Assembly: GCA_037176725.1 (NCBI GenBank)
Contig: JAZBRS010000023.1
Span: 29,445,001 to 29,509,000, forward strand
Source of the DNA: Posidonia oceanica
Lineage: Eukaryota > Streptophyta > Magnoliopsida > Alismatales > Posidoniaceae
Direction of reading: 5' to 3'
DNA: 64,000 nt
Shown: positions 12,370 to 24,438 of the stretch, one piece after another
Numbering within the stretch: the stretch's first letter is position 1
How the letters are laid out: each line of letters opens with the position of its first letter
Made by a program: the position numbers and the translations under genes
The notes under the pieces: generated by a model
Told to the model about the DNA's origin: nothing
Databases searched by the model: none
Seen by the model: the letters and a program-made list of their open reading frames with translations, nothing else

Positions 12370-13001
12370 GATTAATTACTGTTTCATTTAATGTATTTCT
12401 TTATAATATCAATTTGAACGTGAATATCATTTGATGTAATATTGAAACCTTGAATGCTTGAGGATATTTGAACTTATCTGTTATCTCATATTCATTCGTC
12501 ATTGACTACATCATATTACTATAAATGATGAAAACAAATTACCAATTATTATTCTTATTCTTTGTTATGGAAGAAGTGGATCTTAATTTATAAACTTAGC
12601 ATATTGGTATTTTGGATTTCGAAATTTAGCAATATATGCTTGAAGTAAGGGCGAGTTACTTACATCTCATCATGAGTCGTTAAGCTTGAATACTCTCTTA
12701 GCTTATATATATTGGGTGTCTATTCACACATGATGGTATTTTTATCAGTCACACTTCAATTTCTATGGTAAGGATCTAAAAATTAATTAATTTTGGGTAT
12801 CTATGTATTGCCTATTTTTGTTTATGACAAAAAAAAAGGGGGAGAATCATGGATATGCTATGCAATGATATGAAATACTTGAGGGATTAATTTTAAATTC
12901 TTCAGAATATTATAAGAAGCAACATACAAGTTGGTATATTTGAAATATTTCAGTATGCATATTGATAAGGGGAGCATATAGAATGTTATTTTTGTCATCA
13001 T
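12370..13001 (+). other. AT-rich 3' untranslated region of the SIRE-like element
   Basis: No ORF of note is present. A polypurine stretch AAAAAAAGGGGGAGAA at about 12830-12846 resembles a second, internal polypurine tract. The rest is AT-rich. Confidence 0.6.
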
Positions 13002-13016
13002 CAAAAAGAGAGAGAT
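13002..13016 (+). other. Polypurine tract of the SIRE-like element
   Basis: AAAAAGAGAGAGAT lies immediately before the 3' LTR start TGTTGG, preceded by TTTGTCATCATC, the usual SIRE arrangement. It would prime plus-strand synthesis. Confidence 0.82.
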
Positions 13017-14118
13017 TGTTGGAAAATACTCCAAATATATATTATGTTTTGATGATATATGTGATATAATATTATATACTTAACATGGTTATTTGAGATT
13101 GATATAGCATGTTTTACAATGATACTCAAAACATCAAAGAAGACTGAAATATAGGCTGAAGAAAAGAAAAACAGTGTATGTTATTTCTGAGTATAAATGT
13201 TGTAATTGATTGTAACAGTTTGTAAAGATATCAAAAGATCTTGTGAGATTGATCAATTGTATAGAAATTAGGAAGATAAGATATCTGAATAGATTGTGCT
13301 TAGAAGATCATAAACGACACACCGTTGTATAACGGTACTCCGTTTTGTAAATGGGCTCAGCAGTAAATGGGCCGAATAGAGCTTGAATAAAAGAAAAGAA
13401 GAATCGTGCCAAAACGGCACCCCGTTGAAGAGGAACTCAAAACGACACTTCGGTCTAGAACAGCGCTCCGTTATGTTCGTGAGCTGGAAACAAACGGCGT
13501 TCTGTTGAATTTCGGTGTTTCGTTCAACTAACCGTTTCAGAACGTTGGAGATGATTTTCTAGTCGTTAAAGACACATTTGGGTTGGGCTTTTGCCTATAA
13601 AAGGAACCCCCATTGGACCTCTAAGGGTACACCTTGATCATATACACATACTTGACTTCATACAAGCACAAAGAGCTAGATTTACATCTTCAAGTGTTTT
13701 CCAAGCCTCCTCAAGCTATTACGTCAACACTCTGCTTCAGAGCTTGGCAAAAAGAGAGTACGGTTTGCAATCTTATACTACAAGCAAGGATTGGCTTCTC
13801 CGGTTTGGAGAAGGGGCAACTAGAAGTTGCAAGGTCTTTGTTAAATGGAACTTTCAACAAACAAGTAAGTAATCTTTTAGTTTAAAGATTAAGGAAATCT
13901 CAAAGTGATCTTGAAAGAGTGGACTAGGCCGGGATTTGACCGAACCACTATAAATTATTGTGTTGATTGCTCATTATCTCTCTTTTTCATTCTGTGTATG
14001 CATTTTCCTTTACAGTTTAAATTAAGATAATTTGATTAGATTTAAAATTAATAAATCTCAACCTATTATACATATAATCTCTATTCACCCCCCTCTAGAG
14101 AAGCCATTTGATCCAACA
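13017..14118 (+). repeat. 3' LTR of the SIRE-like element (1102 bp)
   Basis: It runs from TGTTGGAAAATACTCC to GATCCAACA, with terminal inverted repeats TGTTGGA/TCCAACA. It contains a TATA box at 13596 and a cluster of AACGG-xx-CTCCGTT palindromes at 13320-13530 upstream of it (U3). Its last 204 bases match 1-204. The base after it, 14119, continues a LINE endonuclease ORF. Confidence 0.93.
13596..13603 (+). promoter_or_regulatory. TATA box of the SIRE-like 3' LTR
   Basis: TATAAAAG lies in a GC-richer context followed by GGAACCCCCATTGG. Transcription would be expected to start about 30 bases downstream, near 13625-13635. The U3/R assignment follows from this. Confidence 0.7.
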
Positions 14119-17100
14119 GAGGTATATGATGAAGTTATATTCTCCTTCTATAGTAGCTGTTCTGGAGCCTTTCATTAAAGATGATCGCAGTTCTGATATT
14201 ATGAGGTCCTTGGGGTTTGATCATTTTTTATCTAACAGTGATGGGAGTTCTAAGATATGGATTTCTATAAAGCTCTTATTCAGGTTTCCTATATATCGTC
14301 CAGTAGTCAAGGTCTGACTGTTCTGGTTAACGATAGGATTTTTTCTTCTAAGCTGCTTCTTACGTTTGTTTATGCTAGTTGTTCTTCTCAAGAGAGACGC
14401 CTTCTATGGGACTATCTTCGTGAGGTGAGCAATATTGAACAACATCTTCCTTGGTCAATAATGGGTGATTTCAATACTGTGACTTCTGTAGCTGAGAAAA
14501 ATGAGGGGAGGTTCCCTCGTCAGTTAGCTATAGATGAATTTCATGATTGTATGGAGAGATGTTTGCTTACTGATGTGGGTTTTGCTGGTCCTTTGTTCAC
14601 TTGATGCAATAATCAACGTGGTGGTGATCGCATCCTTGCACGCCTTGATCGTTGCCTTCTTTGTGCTAGGGGTAGTGATTTCAGTGCTAAGGTCAGGCAC
14701 CTGCCGCGCATATCTTCTGATCATGCCCCATTATTGGTGGATTTCTATCAGGATAATGCTTTTGGTGCTAAACCATTTAAATTTCTTGATATTTGGCTCC
14801 AAGATCCTAACTGTATTTCTATTATTCGGGGATCTTGGGAGCAAGATGTGGAGGATGGTGGTGATTTCTCTTTCAGGTGGTTCCTCAAACTCAAGAGGCT
14901 CAAGGAAGTTCTTCGTAGGTGGAGTAAGACATCCTTTGGAGATATCTTCTCTAATGTCAAGGTTGCTGAGGAGGAAGTCAGAAAAGCTCAAATGGTCTTG
15001 GACAATAATTATTCAGAGGATAATTTGCAGTGTTTGGTGAGAGCTAACCAAAAACTGCATGAGGTCTTACGTTAGGAGGAGATGTTTTGGTGTCAAAAGG
15101 CTAGGTGTCGTTGGCTTAAGGAGGGAGACAGGAACACTGCTTTCTTTCACTCTAATGTGAAGAGTAGAAGACAGCGAAGCTTCATTCATGCTATCAAAAA
15201 TGCTAAGGGCCAATGATTACATGACAGTAAGGTGATTCAGGATAAGGGTATTTCTTTCTTTGAGAATTTGTTTTCCTCGGAAGGTGTTGTATTTGATATG
15301 GAGCTTCTAGACGTCATTCCAGAGAGCATCACTGAGGAGGATTCTGCCTATCTTACCTCCATTCCTGATCATGACGAGGTTTGGAGGACGCTTCAGTCTT
15401 TGCCTTCTCAGGCAGCTACTAGGCTTGATGGTTTTTCTTTAAAATTTTATGTGACTGCTTGGGACATTATTAAGAGTGATATGCTTCAGCTGATCAAGTA
15501 TTTCTTTGTGAGAGGTAAAATGCATCGGAGTATTTTTGCCTCTCTTATTTGTTTGATTCCTAAAGTTGATCATCCTGTTAGTTTTGCTCAGTTTAGACCG
15601 ATCAGTGTGGGAAATGTTATCTCCAAGATTATTTCCAAGATCCTCATTAATAGATTGGTCTTCTATCTTCCTAATTTGATTAGTGAGGAGCAGGCTGGCT
15701 TTGTGGCGGGCAGGAATATTTATGATCACATTCACCTTGCTCAGGATGTTATCAAGGACCTTGACAAGAAGTGCAGAGGGGGTAATATTGTGCTTAAATT
15801 AGACATGCTGAAGGCTTATGACGGGATGGAATGGTTCTTTCACTTTGCAGTGCTTAAAAAATTTGGCTTCTCCAGCCACTTCATTGAGATTGTTAAATAG
15901 ATGTTGAATAATAATTGGTTCACCCTCCTTATTAATAGCCAACAGAGTGGTTTCTTCAATTCTTTTCGGGGCCTTAAGCAAAGAGATCCTTTGTCTCCTT
16001 CGTTGTTTATTTTGGCTCAGGGGGTGTTTAATAGGGGCCTAAAAAAACTATTTGATGTTGGCCAGTGTGAGCACTTTGCTACTTTAGGCTGGGGATTGGC
16101 CCCTTCGCACTTATTTTTCGCTGATGATGCCCTTATTTTTGTAGAGCTTCTGCCATTACCATCACCAGGCTTATGGATTTCATCATGAGGTATGAGGGTG
16201 CCTCAGGTCAACGCATGGGCAGAAACAAGTGCACTTATTTCTGACGTAAAGATCTCTTCTCCAATGATAGAGTTGAACAGATCACTAGTTTTTCTAAAGA
16301 TTGTTGACCCCTTCAGTATTTGGGTGCTCCTATTGCCCCAGGTAGAATGTATTCTTCTTATTTTTCAGGTTTAACTGAGAAGATTAGGGGGCGTATGGCT
16401 GGCTGGAAAACTAGGTTCCTTTCCATGAGTAGTCGTCTTATTCTAGTCAAGCATGTTCTTTCTTCTATTCCTGTGCATATTCTGGTAGTTACTAAGGTTA
16501 CTGACGGGGTTGATTAAGCAAATTGAGCGACTTTTGTGTATTTTTTATGGGAAGTTTGTGAAAGAAAGCGTAAATTCTATTAGGTTAAGTGGAGTACTTG
16601 TACTGCCTCTCTGTGTGAGATGGGTCTTGGTATTTGTAAACTTCAAGATATTCATCTTCTTTTTAACATCAAGAGTTGCTGAAACTTTTATTGAAGGAAT
16701 CTCTTTGGAGCAAATACTGCAACACTAAATATAGAGTGGCTGTGGAGGGCTGGTACTCTAATTTGTCTTTTGCTTCTAATAGGTGGAGGAAGCTCATGGA
16801 GGTTATGCCTTGGGTGATTTCTAATTCTCTCTGGCTTATTGTCAGGAGGAATAGTTCTTTTTGGATGGATAAGTGGTGGTCTGAGGGTATTCTTTTCAAC
16901 ATGCTTGGAGTTTCCAGAGAGACGAACCTTAGTGTGTCAATAAGGGACGTTTTTTTCCACACTGATTTGTTTGTGCAGGATACTAGGGGGTCGTCTTTGG
17001 CTACTGGACGTATGTGGGCTGATCTGAAGGGTCTTCATGTTGATCCTTCCGGCAGTCAGGACAGGTTGATATGGCTTCCTTCAGTGAGTGGGGATTTCTC

Positions 17101-18190
17101 CATTCAAAACACTTCATCCAAGTTACATCTTAATTACAGGAACTCCTCTCATTCTAGGCTGATTTGGTCTACTTTTATGCTTCCCAAAATTTCTCTTTTA
17201 CTGTGACGCATGAATTGGAATGGTATAGCTGTTGATCATAATGTGCAGAGAAAGATCCCTTTTGTTTCTAAATGCAATTGATGTTTGCTTCCTCAAACAG
17301 AGTCCTTGAGCCATTTATTTCTTCAGAGTGATTTGGCTAAGTACTTGTGGAATCTTTTTTGTTCTTTGCTGCAGTTACCTGTGAATGATGATTTATTCTC
17401 TACTATTCGCAATCGGTTTGCTGCTGCAGGTTCTATCTCTTACAGAAGGACGCTTATAGGACTGCTTCCTGGTGTTATCTGTTGGCATATTTGGAAGGAG
17501 CATTGTCAGTGGCGTTTCTCTTCCAAAAGGCATTCTGAGGTTCAGGTCTTATCCTTCATTATTGTAGATTGTAATCGTGTTCTTCAGGGGTACAAATTCA
17601 AGTCTTTAGGCATGGATGTTTCTGCTCTGTCTATGCATGGTTTTCTTATTCTTGATTCCTTAGACACGTGGTTCATGATTCTGAAGTGGCTTCCTCCTAA
17701 GGTTGGATTGAAAGGGAATGTGGACAGTTCTAGTACGTCCTTTTCGTCTGGTGGTGGTGGCATTGTTCGTAACAATGCAGGCAATGTGGTTCTGACTTTC
17801 TCGTTCTACTATGGTAGTATAACCAATAACGAGGCAGAAATGCGGGCTATTTGGGATTTGATTGAGGTTTGTGGGGATGCTGGTGTGATTTTGTCTTACG
17901 TGGAATCTGACTCTGAAAATGTCATTCAGAAGCTTACTGGTAAGATGCCTATTCAGTGGAAATGTAGCAAGTGGTGTAAGAGGATTCAGAGACACACATC
18001 TTTTGATACTATCTCCTTCTCTCATTGCTATCGTGAAACAAATTTCCCTGCTGATTTCTTAGCCAAGCATGGAGGTGATAATAGAGTTGACAATGTGTAT
18101 CAGTCTTTCCTTGATCTGCCTAGGGATTTGCGTGGCCTATGCAACCTTGACAGGTGGGGAATTCTGGCTATTCGACAAAGGAAGACTTAA
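14119..18190 (+). pseudogene. LINE ORF2: endonuclease, reverse transcriptase, zf-RVT, RNase H (broken)
   Basis: The exonuclease-endonuclease-phosphatase domain has GDFNT at about 14464 and SSDHAPL at about 14713. The reverse transcriptase (about 15230-16200) has the fingers/palm motif FRPISVGN, AGFVAGRN, a KLDMLKAYD catalytic aspartate region, and FADD at 16117-16128. A zf-RVT region spans about 16680-17340. A plant-type RNase H (17700-18080) shows its D, E and D in VDSSST, NNEAEMRA and VESDS. The reading frame changes near 14250, in 16170-16320 and before 16676. Stops at 14602, 15073, 15214 and 15898 stand where Trp or Gln is expected. The enzyme is therefore inactive in this copy. Confidence 0.9.
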
Positions 18191-18505
18191 TTTGAATACG
18201 ATTTCTAAGTACTCAAATACTTTCCTCCTCCTTTCTCTTTTTCCCCGCAAGGGCCGGGTTTTTGAGATTTGAGATGGAGAGTATTTAGACATTGTGTACA
18301 CTGCATATATGCCATCCTAGTTGCTGTGTCTGGTTATTATTCGTTTTTTTTACTAGGGTATTATTCTGTTGAATAATGAAGCAAGTTGTTGCTCTGAGTA
18401 CTCGGTGATTGTGGAGTTTATTCCTCAATTGTCTTTGTAGCCTTTGCACTTGTAACTTCTCATCATTTATACAGGTTACCTTTTATTTGTACAAAAAAAA
18501 GAAAT
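14119..18505 (+). mobile_element. 3' part of an L1-type LINE, split by the SIRE-like insertion
   Basis: The stretch carries endonuclease, reverse transcriptase, zinc-binding and RNase H regions of a plant LINE ORF2, a short 3' UTR, and an end reading TTTTATTTGTACAAAAAAAAGAAA (about 18480-18505), the usual plant LINE A-rich tail. The 5' part, with ORF1 and the start of ORF2, must lie left of the SIRE element, outside the window. Confidence 0.9.
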
Positions 18506-18727
18506 TGATCTCGCCCCTCTCTCGGCTTGTTTGGTGCTGCTTGTTAGTCCCAAGTAGGTGTGCAAGGATCTGTAGACACAAGGGAAACAGTCAGAGGACT
18601 ACAATCGGACGTAGACCAACTGGAGATGCTCCAAAACTTAAGTCAACAGAGGAGAAATTGGGTTTTTAGAGTGTAAGTAGAATGAGTCGGAGCCCCTTGC
18701 TAGTGTGCGGGTGGTTGTATTTATACT
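18506..18727. other. Unassigned sequence left of the Tekay-like solo LTR
   Basis: It is continuous with 21744 onward once the solo LTR is removed. I see no recognisable domain. A short open stretch at 18541-18668 matches nothing I know. Confidence 0.4.
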
Positions 18728-19747
18728 TGTAACGACCCGAGTCGCTACCAACAAAACTTAAAGCCCAACAAATTTAAAACTTAATTAAATACAATATTTA
18801 CAACAAACCACTAGGCTAACAACAAATATCAATGCTAGGAACCTGCAGTGGACAGTTACGTAACTCCCACTATATACACTATATTCTAAACCAGCTAATC
18901 ATCTGCACCTGTAAACCACACAAAGCACACGTGAGTGACCTAGAAATCGTCACCCAACACACACCTCGCAAAAATCATGCGAAAAACCGACAGAAAACCT
19001 CAAATACGGCACAACCGGTAAAACCCCAAAATCTGGGTTCACAATAAGCAATATAATCAATAAAACACCCTTCCCAAAGCCCACAAGCTAAAACCGGAGA
19101 AGACAGGCGTTTACAAAATTATATAAATCACAAAGCCACGGTCCACCGGTCCAAAACCTCAAAACCACACAAAACCCTCCAACCCCTCAGGCTGGGAAAA
19201 CACTCGACCCACTGGCCAAGACAAGGCGGAAATACCTCGTAAAACTAAATCACAATCAATATAATGACCCATCAGCCCAAAGCTCAAACCAAAGCTACAC
19301 GCCACAACTAGGCGGAAAAACATCTAGCCTAATACGGCCTAAAACACAAGCCACAAACTCACGCCATACACAGGCGAAAAGCAACTGGCCCAATATGGCC
19401 TAAACACAGCAAAAACTCACTAAGCCCAAACTCAAGCAAAGCTCAAGGCCTAATACGGCCAGCAACAACAAAACACAGCCCCACGGGCACAAAACCACAA
19501 CTGATCGTATTGCATGGCGCCAAGCAACCGATCTGGCCTCAAGCAGTAGCCAGGGACTCACCCCTGCAGCTCACTGCACTGCCACGAACACCTGCCCCGT
19601 GGAGGAGCGTGTCCGTCTCGGCATCTCGTCACTAGAGACGCCTCAAAAGCGATCCCTTACTAGGGAAAGCTACTCACCCCAACTGGGCAAGTTGTCCTCA
19701 CTCAGGACAAACACAGGACACGCCTAATATACGGCGACCTCAACTCA

Positions 19748-19842
19748 GTGCTCCGAACCACTAGAGGCTTCAACCCTTAGGCTCAGCCAGCACCAGTGCT
19801 CTGAACCACTAAAGGCTCCAACCCATAGGCTCAGCTAGCACA
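19748..19842. repeat. Tandem duplication, 47-48 bp unit
   Basis: Two adjacent copies start AGTGCTCYGAACCACTARAGGC and end TAGGCTCAGCYAGCAC, with about five differences. They lie inside the solo LTR. Confidence 0.75.
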
Positions 19843-20256
19843 CAAACCAGGCGAGTCTTGGTGCTCGTAACAACTAGGGTATCACACCCAGCTACGCAGG
19901 AGTATCGTAGCAGCGGACTAGGTACGACCGGCACCCCGACTCCCAAACCTCAACCCAGGCGAAGTGTGCGACACACCAGGAACGCCGTCGCATCCCCGGA
20001 TCCAGCCAACACAACTCCCAGGTTTCCGACCACGAAAAACCTCGGCAAAACCATTTGCAAACCATTCATATTTTCCTCAGAAATCTCTTTGAAAACATTT
20101 ATCAAATATCATGGGCTAAAGCACAAAAAGTCCAAAAACCAACCGAGGAAAACCACATTGGAAAACATTTGCTGAGAAAACACTTAGTCTCTGATTTGGC
20201 ACGCCGAAATTCACCGGAGTGCTGGATCAAGGCAGAGGTTCACAACTCAGCACTGG

Positions 20257-20400
20257 AACGGCGCTCGGTTTTGCTACAGCAAACGGGGCTCCGCCCAAAA
20301 ACAGTGCTCCGGACCAGGAGAAAACGGGACTTCATTCCAAAAACGGTGCTCCGGACCAGGGAAAAACGGGACTCCGTTCTACCAATAGGGCTCCGTTCCA
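20257..20400. repeat. Cluster of AACGG-GCTCCG motifs
   Basis: The words AACGGCGCTCGGTT, AACGGGGCTCCG, ACAGTGCTCCGG, AACGGTGCTCCGG, AACGGGACTCCGTT and TAGGGCTCCGTT follow one another every 20-40 bases. The same motif family occurs in the SIRE element of this window. Confidence 0.7.
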
Positions 20401-21179
20401 GGCCAGTTCAGAAAACTTAAAGAACCAACTTAAAACCCCAAACGTCCGAATCAAACTCTAAAACGAACGTGCCATATACCGGAATCTCCGGAATAAAACA
20501 AGGAATACAACTATACCCTCGATATGGTATTCTGAGGCACGCAACACAAGAAAACACCGAAAATCCAATATTCAAGTCAATTTCTATAAAAATCCCAAAA
20601 CACTATCAAATCCACGCCAAACCAAGCGTGCAACACATGCAAACGAGCGTTTCAACTCGAGCAACACAAATATATCACAATCGCCTCAATTCGAGGCCCA
20701 AAACACCGGAATCCACTGGAAAACCAATAATTAGGCAATTAAGCCGCTCGGGCCATAAATTCGGCCAAAAACCACAATAAATCTCTAAAAATTACCAAAA
20801 CACTTCCATGACATTCCATATATGTCAAGGAACACAAGCATATCAATTTCAAAGCATTTTTGAGCCCACTGCTCAAGAAACCACCAAAAATCCACATTTA
20901 AGCTATAAACCTACTAAAGCCAAATAAATTCGCCTAAATGAATATAAATCCTTAAAAATTACCAAACTCACATATAACATACAAAACATGGCAAGGGATA
21001 CATGCAAGGCAAATTCTAAATATTTAAAGCTCCTAAGGCGAAGCGTGTACTTTGGGACAACCTCCGTCCGCTGGCGATCCACGCGCACACCGAATTCCAC
21101 ACGCTGCTCCACCGGGACAACGACCGGAGCTTGCTCGCCGCACCACCGTCGGCCACCACCACGCTTCCGCTGCCAACAG

Positions 21180-21540
21180 AGGAGAGGAAGAGGAGGAAGG
21201 AGAGGACGGGAGGGGGAGGAAGGGGCAAAGGAGGGAGGGAGAGGAAGGAGGGGGAGAGACGGGTGGGGAGAGGGGGAGGAGGAGAGCTGCTCGCCGGCTA
21301 GGGCACGGCGCGAGGGGAGGAGGAGGAGGAGGAGCCGCACGAGCCGAGGAAGAGGGGGAGAAGATCCGCACGCGCGAGGGAAGAGGGGGACATGCGCGTG
21401 AGGGGGGAAGGGGAAGAGAGGAGGGAGAGGGCACGTGAGGAGGGGGTGGGAAGGAAAGAGAGAGGGAAGGAGGGAGGGGGAGAGAGAGAGAGAGAAAGAG
21501 AGAGGAAGGGAGAGAAAGAGGGAGAGAGAAAGAGAGGGAG
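21180..21540. repeat. Polypurine low-complexity tract
   Basis: It is GGA/GAG-rich (GGAGGGAGAGG words), then a GAGAGAGA run. Long Pro/Leu/Ser-rich minus-strand ORFs arise only from this composition. Confidence 0.8.
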
Positions 21541-21748
21541 AAACACAGGACCTGACCACAATCTGTCCCACCAACCACCACAAGTGGGAGTCCACTTCAA
21601 CAATACAGGTGGAGACTCACACAAACCATAGATGGGACCCACAACAACTCAAATAGGGCCCGCAAGGCCAATAACATCCGACCAAAACCAAAGAATTCAT
21701 TAAACAAACATAATTATAAGAAAATGAATTCCCGGATGTTACAATACT

Positions 21749-22863
21749 TGAAGGTGGTCGCTTGAGACCACCGAGGCGCATGTGCAGCGGCTATGCTGAT
21801 CCAAACATGTGTCAGGCTCTATCAAGAGAGCCATACGCGGTCAGGTAGCTCTGTCAAGTGTCAGGTGGCGAAGAAAGTTGTCAGGTGGCTCAAGCACCAC
21901 TAATGTTAACGTCCGGTCACGTCTTCAAGTCTAGCGTCAGGCCGGTTAAAATATCCCACATAAGCAATAAGTACTGTCAAGAATCGATTATGCAATCGAA
22001 TGGAAGATCAATGGATAAATGATAGTTTGGTGACCTATATTAAGAAGGATGTAGTTAATTATGTTAACAATAAAATGATCATGCAATAATTTCAAAAATG
22101 AGACCTCATCTTATAGTTCTCCTTTTATTACATTTTAGAATGTAGTCACAGACCTTTAACATTTGATCTTTTAGAAATATAATGTATTAGAGTTTGATCT
22201 TTTTTAATTATATTGTAATTATATATTAAACCCCCTCATGTATGATTCTTGACTTCGCCACTGATTTCAAGACCATAACATTTTTTGATACTTATGCTAC
22301 GTACTTTTTATTGCAACACTTTGGAGCAATGCACAATTGTTTTATGTGTAAGCAAAATCTTGTGAAATAATTAACGAATAACCACTAATCAATATCAATA
22401 TTTTTCAATAAATATGAGCCAATACTAGCTAGAGAAAATTAAGTCTAGTTCAATTATTCAAGAACCCTATGCAACGCATGGCTGCATGGTGCTGTCACAA
22501 GTTCTGTTATAGTGTCTCCTGTTAAAACTTACGCATGACTTACCCATCGTCTCCGGTTAAAATGATCATGCACATGTCGTTGATTTATTATGTAGAAGTA
22601 TTGTTTAATATTCAAAATAATTACCTCTGCTCCTATAAAAAGAATCTCTTATGTGCAATAACCAACAAGAGATTGTAGAGTTTCTTGTGTAGTTGTTAGA
22701 TTGAAATCCTAAATATAAAATATATTTATATAACTCACTCCATAACTGTATTATAATATTTCTTGAGTACCACTTAACTTAATATAGTCCCATACTTAGG
22801 CTAACCTATTAAATTAGTTAAATGACATTAAGTTAGAAAATAGAACTTTGGATTCAACATCCT
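21749..22863. other. Unassigned AT-rich sequence
   Basis: No gene found. The reverse complement of 22240-22265 (ATCAGTGGCGAAGTCAAGAATC) resembles termini of some plant DNA transposons, but I found no partner end. A TATA-like TATAAAAAG lies near 22637. The last 60 bases before 22864 are the left flank of the large hAT insertion. Confidence 0.4.
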
Positions 22864-23069
22864 TAGGAGTGTAAACAGGTCGAGTTTAGGGTCTACCTTA
22901 ACCTTAACCTGTCCTTTCCTAACAGGTAATGGATCAAGTGAATACCCATTTTAAAAATTTCTAACTGTTACCCTACTCACTACCCATTAGGATAACGGAC
23001 GACAAGTAGGATTGGTAGGTAAAACGGGTGAATTTTTTGTTGTTAAATCTAAACTGATATCATTTCAGA

Positions 23070-24430
23070 TAGGGGTGTAAACAGATACGGTATATCTGTA
23101 AAATATCTGTATTCGTACCCGTTTACGAGTAAATACGGATATCCATATCCGCTCAAGAGCAGATACAGATAAGATTTTCTGAATTTGAGCGGATACGGAT
23201 ATGTCTTTTGAATTTTCAATGGATATGGATACGTATAATTTATAGATATCCGTATATATATATAAACAACTTTTTATATCTCAACATCTAACCATTAACC
23301 ATTAGATTAAAAATCTAAACCACTAGATATGATCGTAATTATTTAAAATACTTATATATAAAAAATCAAGTGATTTTAAAATTCCTAAGTACTAAATTTA
23401 ACATGTACTTGTTATAGCTCATAAAGAACCATTGAATTTGTATATAAATAGATCTATATGTTATGAATTTCTAAATGATATGGATTTTGGTGTGTACCTA
23501 ATCTAACTGATGTATATTAAGATCCATGAATTACATTTTAGTTTTGAAACTTATAACTTAGAGATCTAGTGATTCTTACTTTAAAACCGTTGAATTTGTA
23601 CATGAATAGATATGTATATTAAGAGTTTCTAAATGATGTAGATTTTAACGTATATCTTATCCAAATGATGTAGAATAATATCGATAGATTATATTTTGAT
23701 TTTGTCAAATTATTTATCTAATTTACAAAGATTTTATTTTATAATTTATAAGATTTTACTAACTTTAATTAACAAAATATGTTGCAAAATGTAACAATTT
23801 TTTATTAATCATTAATTAATTATACATCCATAATGGTGGAATATTAAGATTTGGATTCATAACTTCATCTCTTTTTAGAAAATGTAAGTCTAACCTATCA
23901 TTATGTCTAATTCATTTTTATTTTTGATATATATTATTTTTATTTCATATATACTAAGTAACTTAAAATATATAAGACAAAATAGAATTATACAAGAATA
24001 CACAGCTAATAAGCTATACATGAAAGGTCAATAACCATTAGATTGCTATCCTATGATTGTAATGTGTAGGAAAAAGACAAAAAAAATAAGAAAAGAATCT
24101 CTTCAACCATTCATGAAGAATCAAAGTATCAATATTTCATACACAACCATGTTAATTGTGCATTCATGCACAACCTCATTGGATTGAAATATATAAATAT
24201 ATGAAAATCTTATTAATGATTTGATTAATTATATAATGTGTATATTATCATATCCGATTTTATATCCGACTTTATCAGTATCCAATCCCTTTTTATCCGT
24301 TCCGTATCCGTTTTTTGAGGATATGGATATGCAATTTTCATATTTGTATCCGTATTCATAACATTTTAAAAATAGATACGAATATGATAACACCTATATC
24401 TGTACCATATCCGATCCATTTACACTCCTA
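23070..24430. mobile_element. Non-autonomous hAT-like element, 1361 bp
   Basis: The terminal inverted repeats are TAGGGGTGTAAAC and, reversed from the right, TAGGAGTGTAAAT. Both are followed by A/T/C-rich words such as GATACGGATATCC that are mirrored at the other end. The flanking 8-mers are ATTTCAGA (23062-23069) and ATTTCATA (24431-24438), one mismatch. An 8-bp duplication is the hAT hallmark. No ORF above background is present. Confidence 0.8.
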
Positions 24431-24438
24431 ATTTCATA

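Larger units (their letters stand above)
1..14118 (+). mobile_element. SIRE/Maximus-type Ty1/copia LTR retrotransposon, interrupted by a solo LTR
   Basis: The order is 3' end of the 5' LTR (1-204), primer binding site, gag, protease, integrase, reverse transcriptase, RNase H (to 4877), env-like ORF (11312-12369), polypurine tract (13002-13016) and 3' LTR (13017-14118). Integrase before reverse transcriptase is the Ty1/copia order. The long CCHC gag, the protease-integrase style and a third env-like ORF after pol point to the SIRE lineage. The right LTR junction falls inside a LINE endonuclease ORF, so this element inserted into that LINE. A 5.96-kb antisense solo LTR (5166-11125) separates pol from the env-like ORF. 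Across the 204 bases shared by both LTRs I count 10 differences, all transitions. All ORFs carry stops or frameshifts, so the copy cannot be autonomous. Confidence 0.93.
18728..21743 (-). mobile_element. Solo LTR of a Ty3/gypsy element, Tekay/Del-like (3016 bp)
   Basis: The ends are TGTAACGACCCGAG and CCGGATGTTACA, giving TGTAAC/GTTACA inverted termini. The five bases outside are ATACT on both sides (18723-18727 and 21744-21748), a perfect target duplication. No coding region, primer site or polypurine tract is present. The minus-strand end GACTCGGGTCGTTACA and start TGTAACATCCGGGAATTC resemble LTRs of Tekay/Del chromoviruses, so I place it on the minus strand; the family call is from memory of LTR ends. 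It contains a GC-motif cluster (20257-20400), a duplicated 47-bp unit (19748-19842) and a polypurine block (21180-21540). Confidence 0.85.

Noticed and set aside
12828..12846. Polypurine run AAAAAAAGGGGGAGAA as the polypurine tract of the SIRE element
   Set aside because: It is 170 bases from the LTR; the tract adjoining the LTR is 13002-13016. It could be a secondary tract.
20903..21595. Long Leu/Ser/Pro-rich minus-strand frames
   Set aside because: Produced by a polypurine tract inside a solo LTR; all frames are open there.
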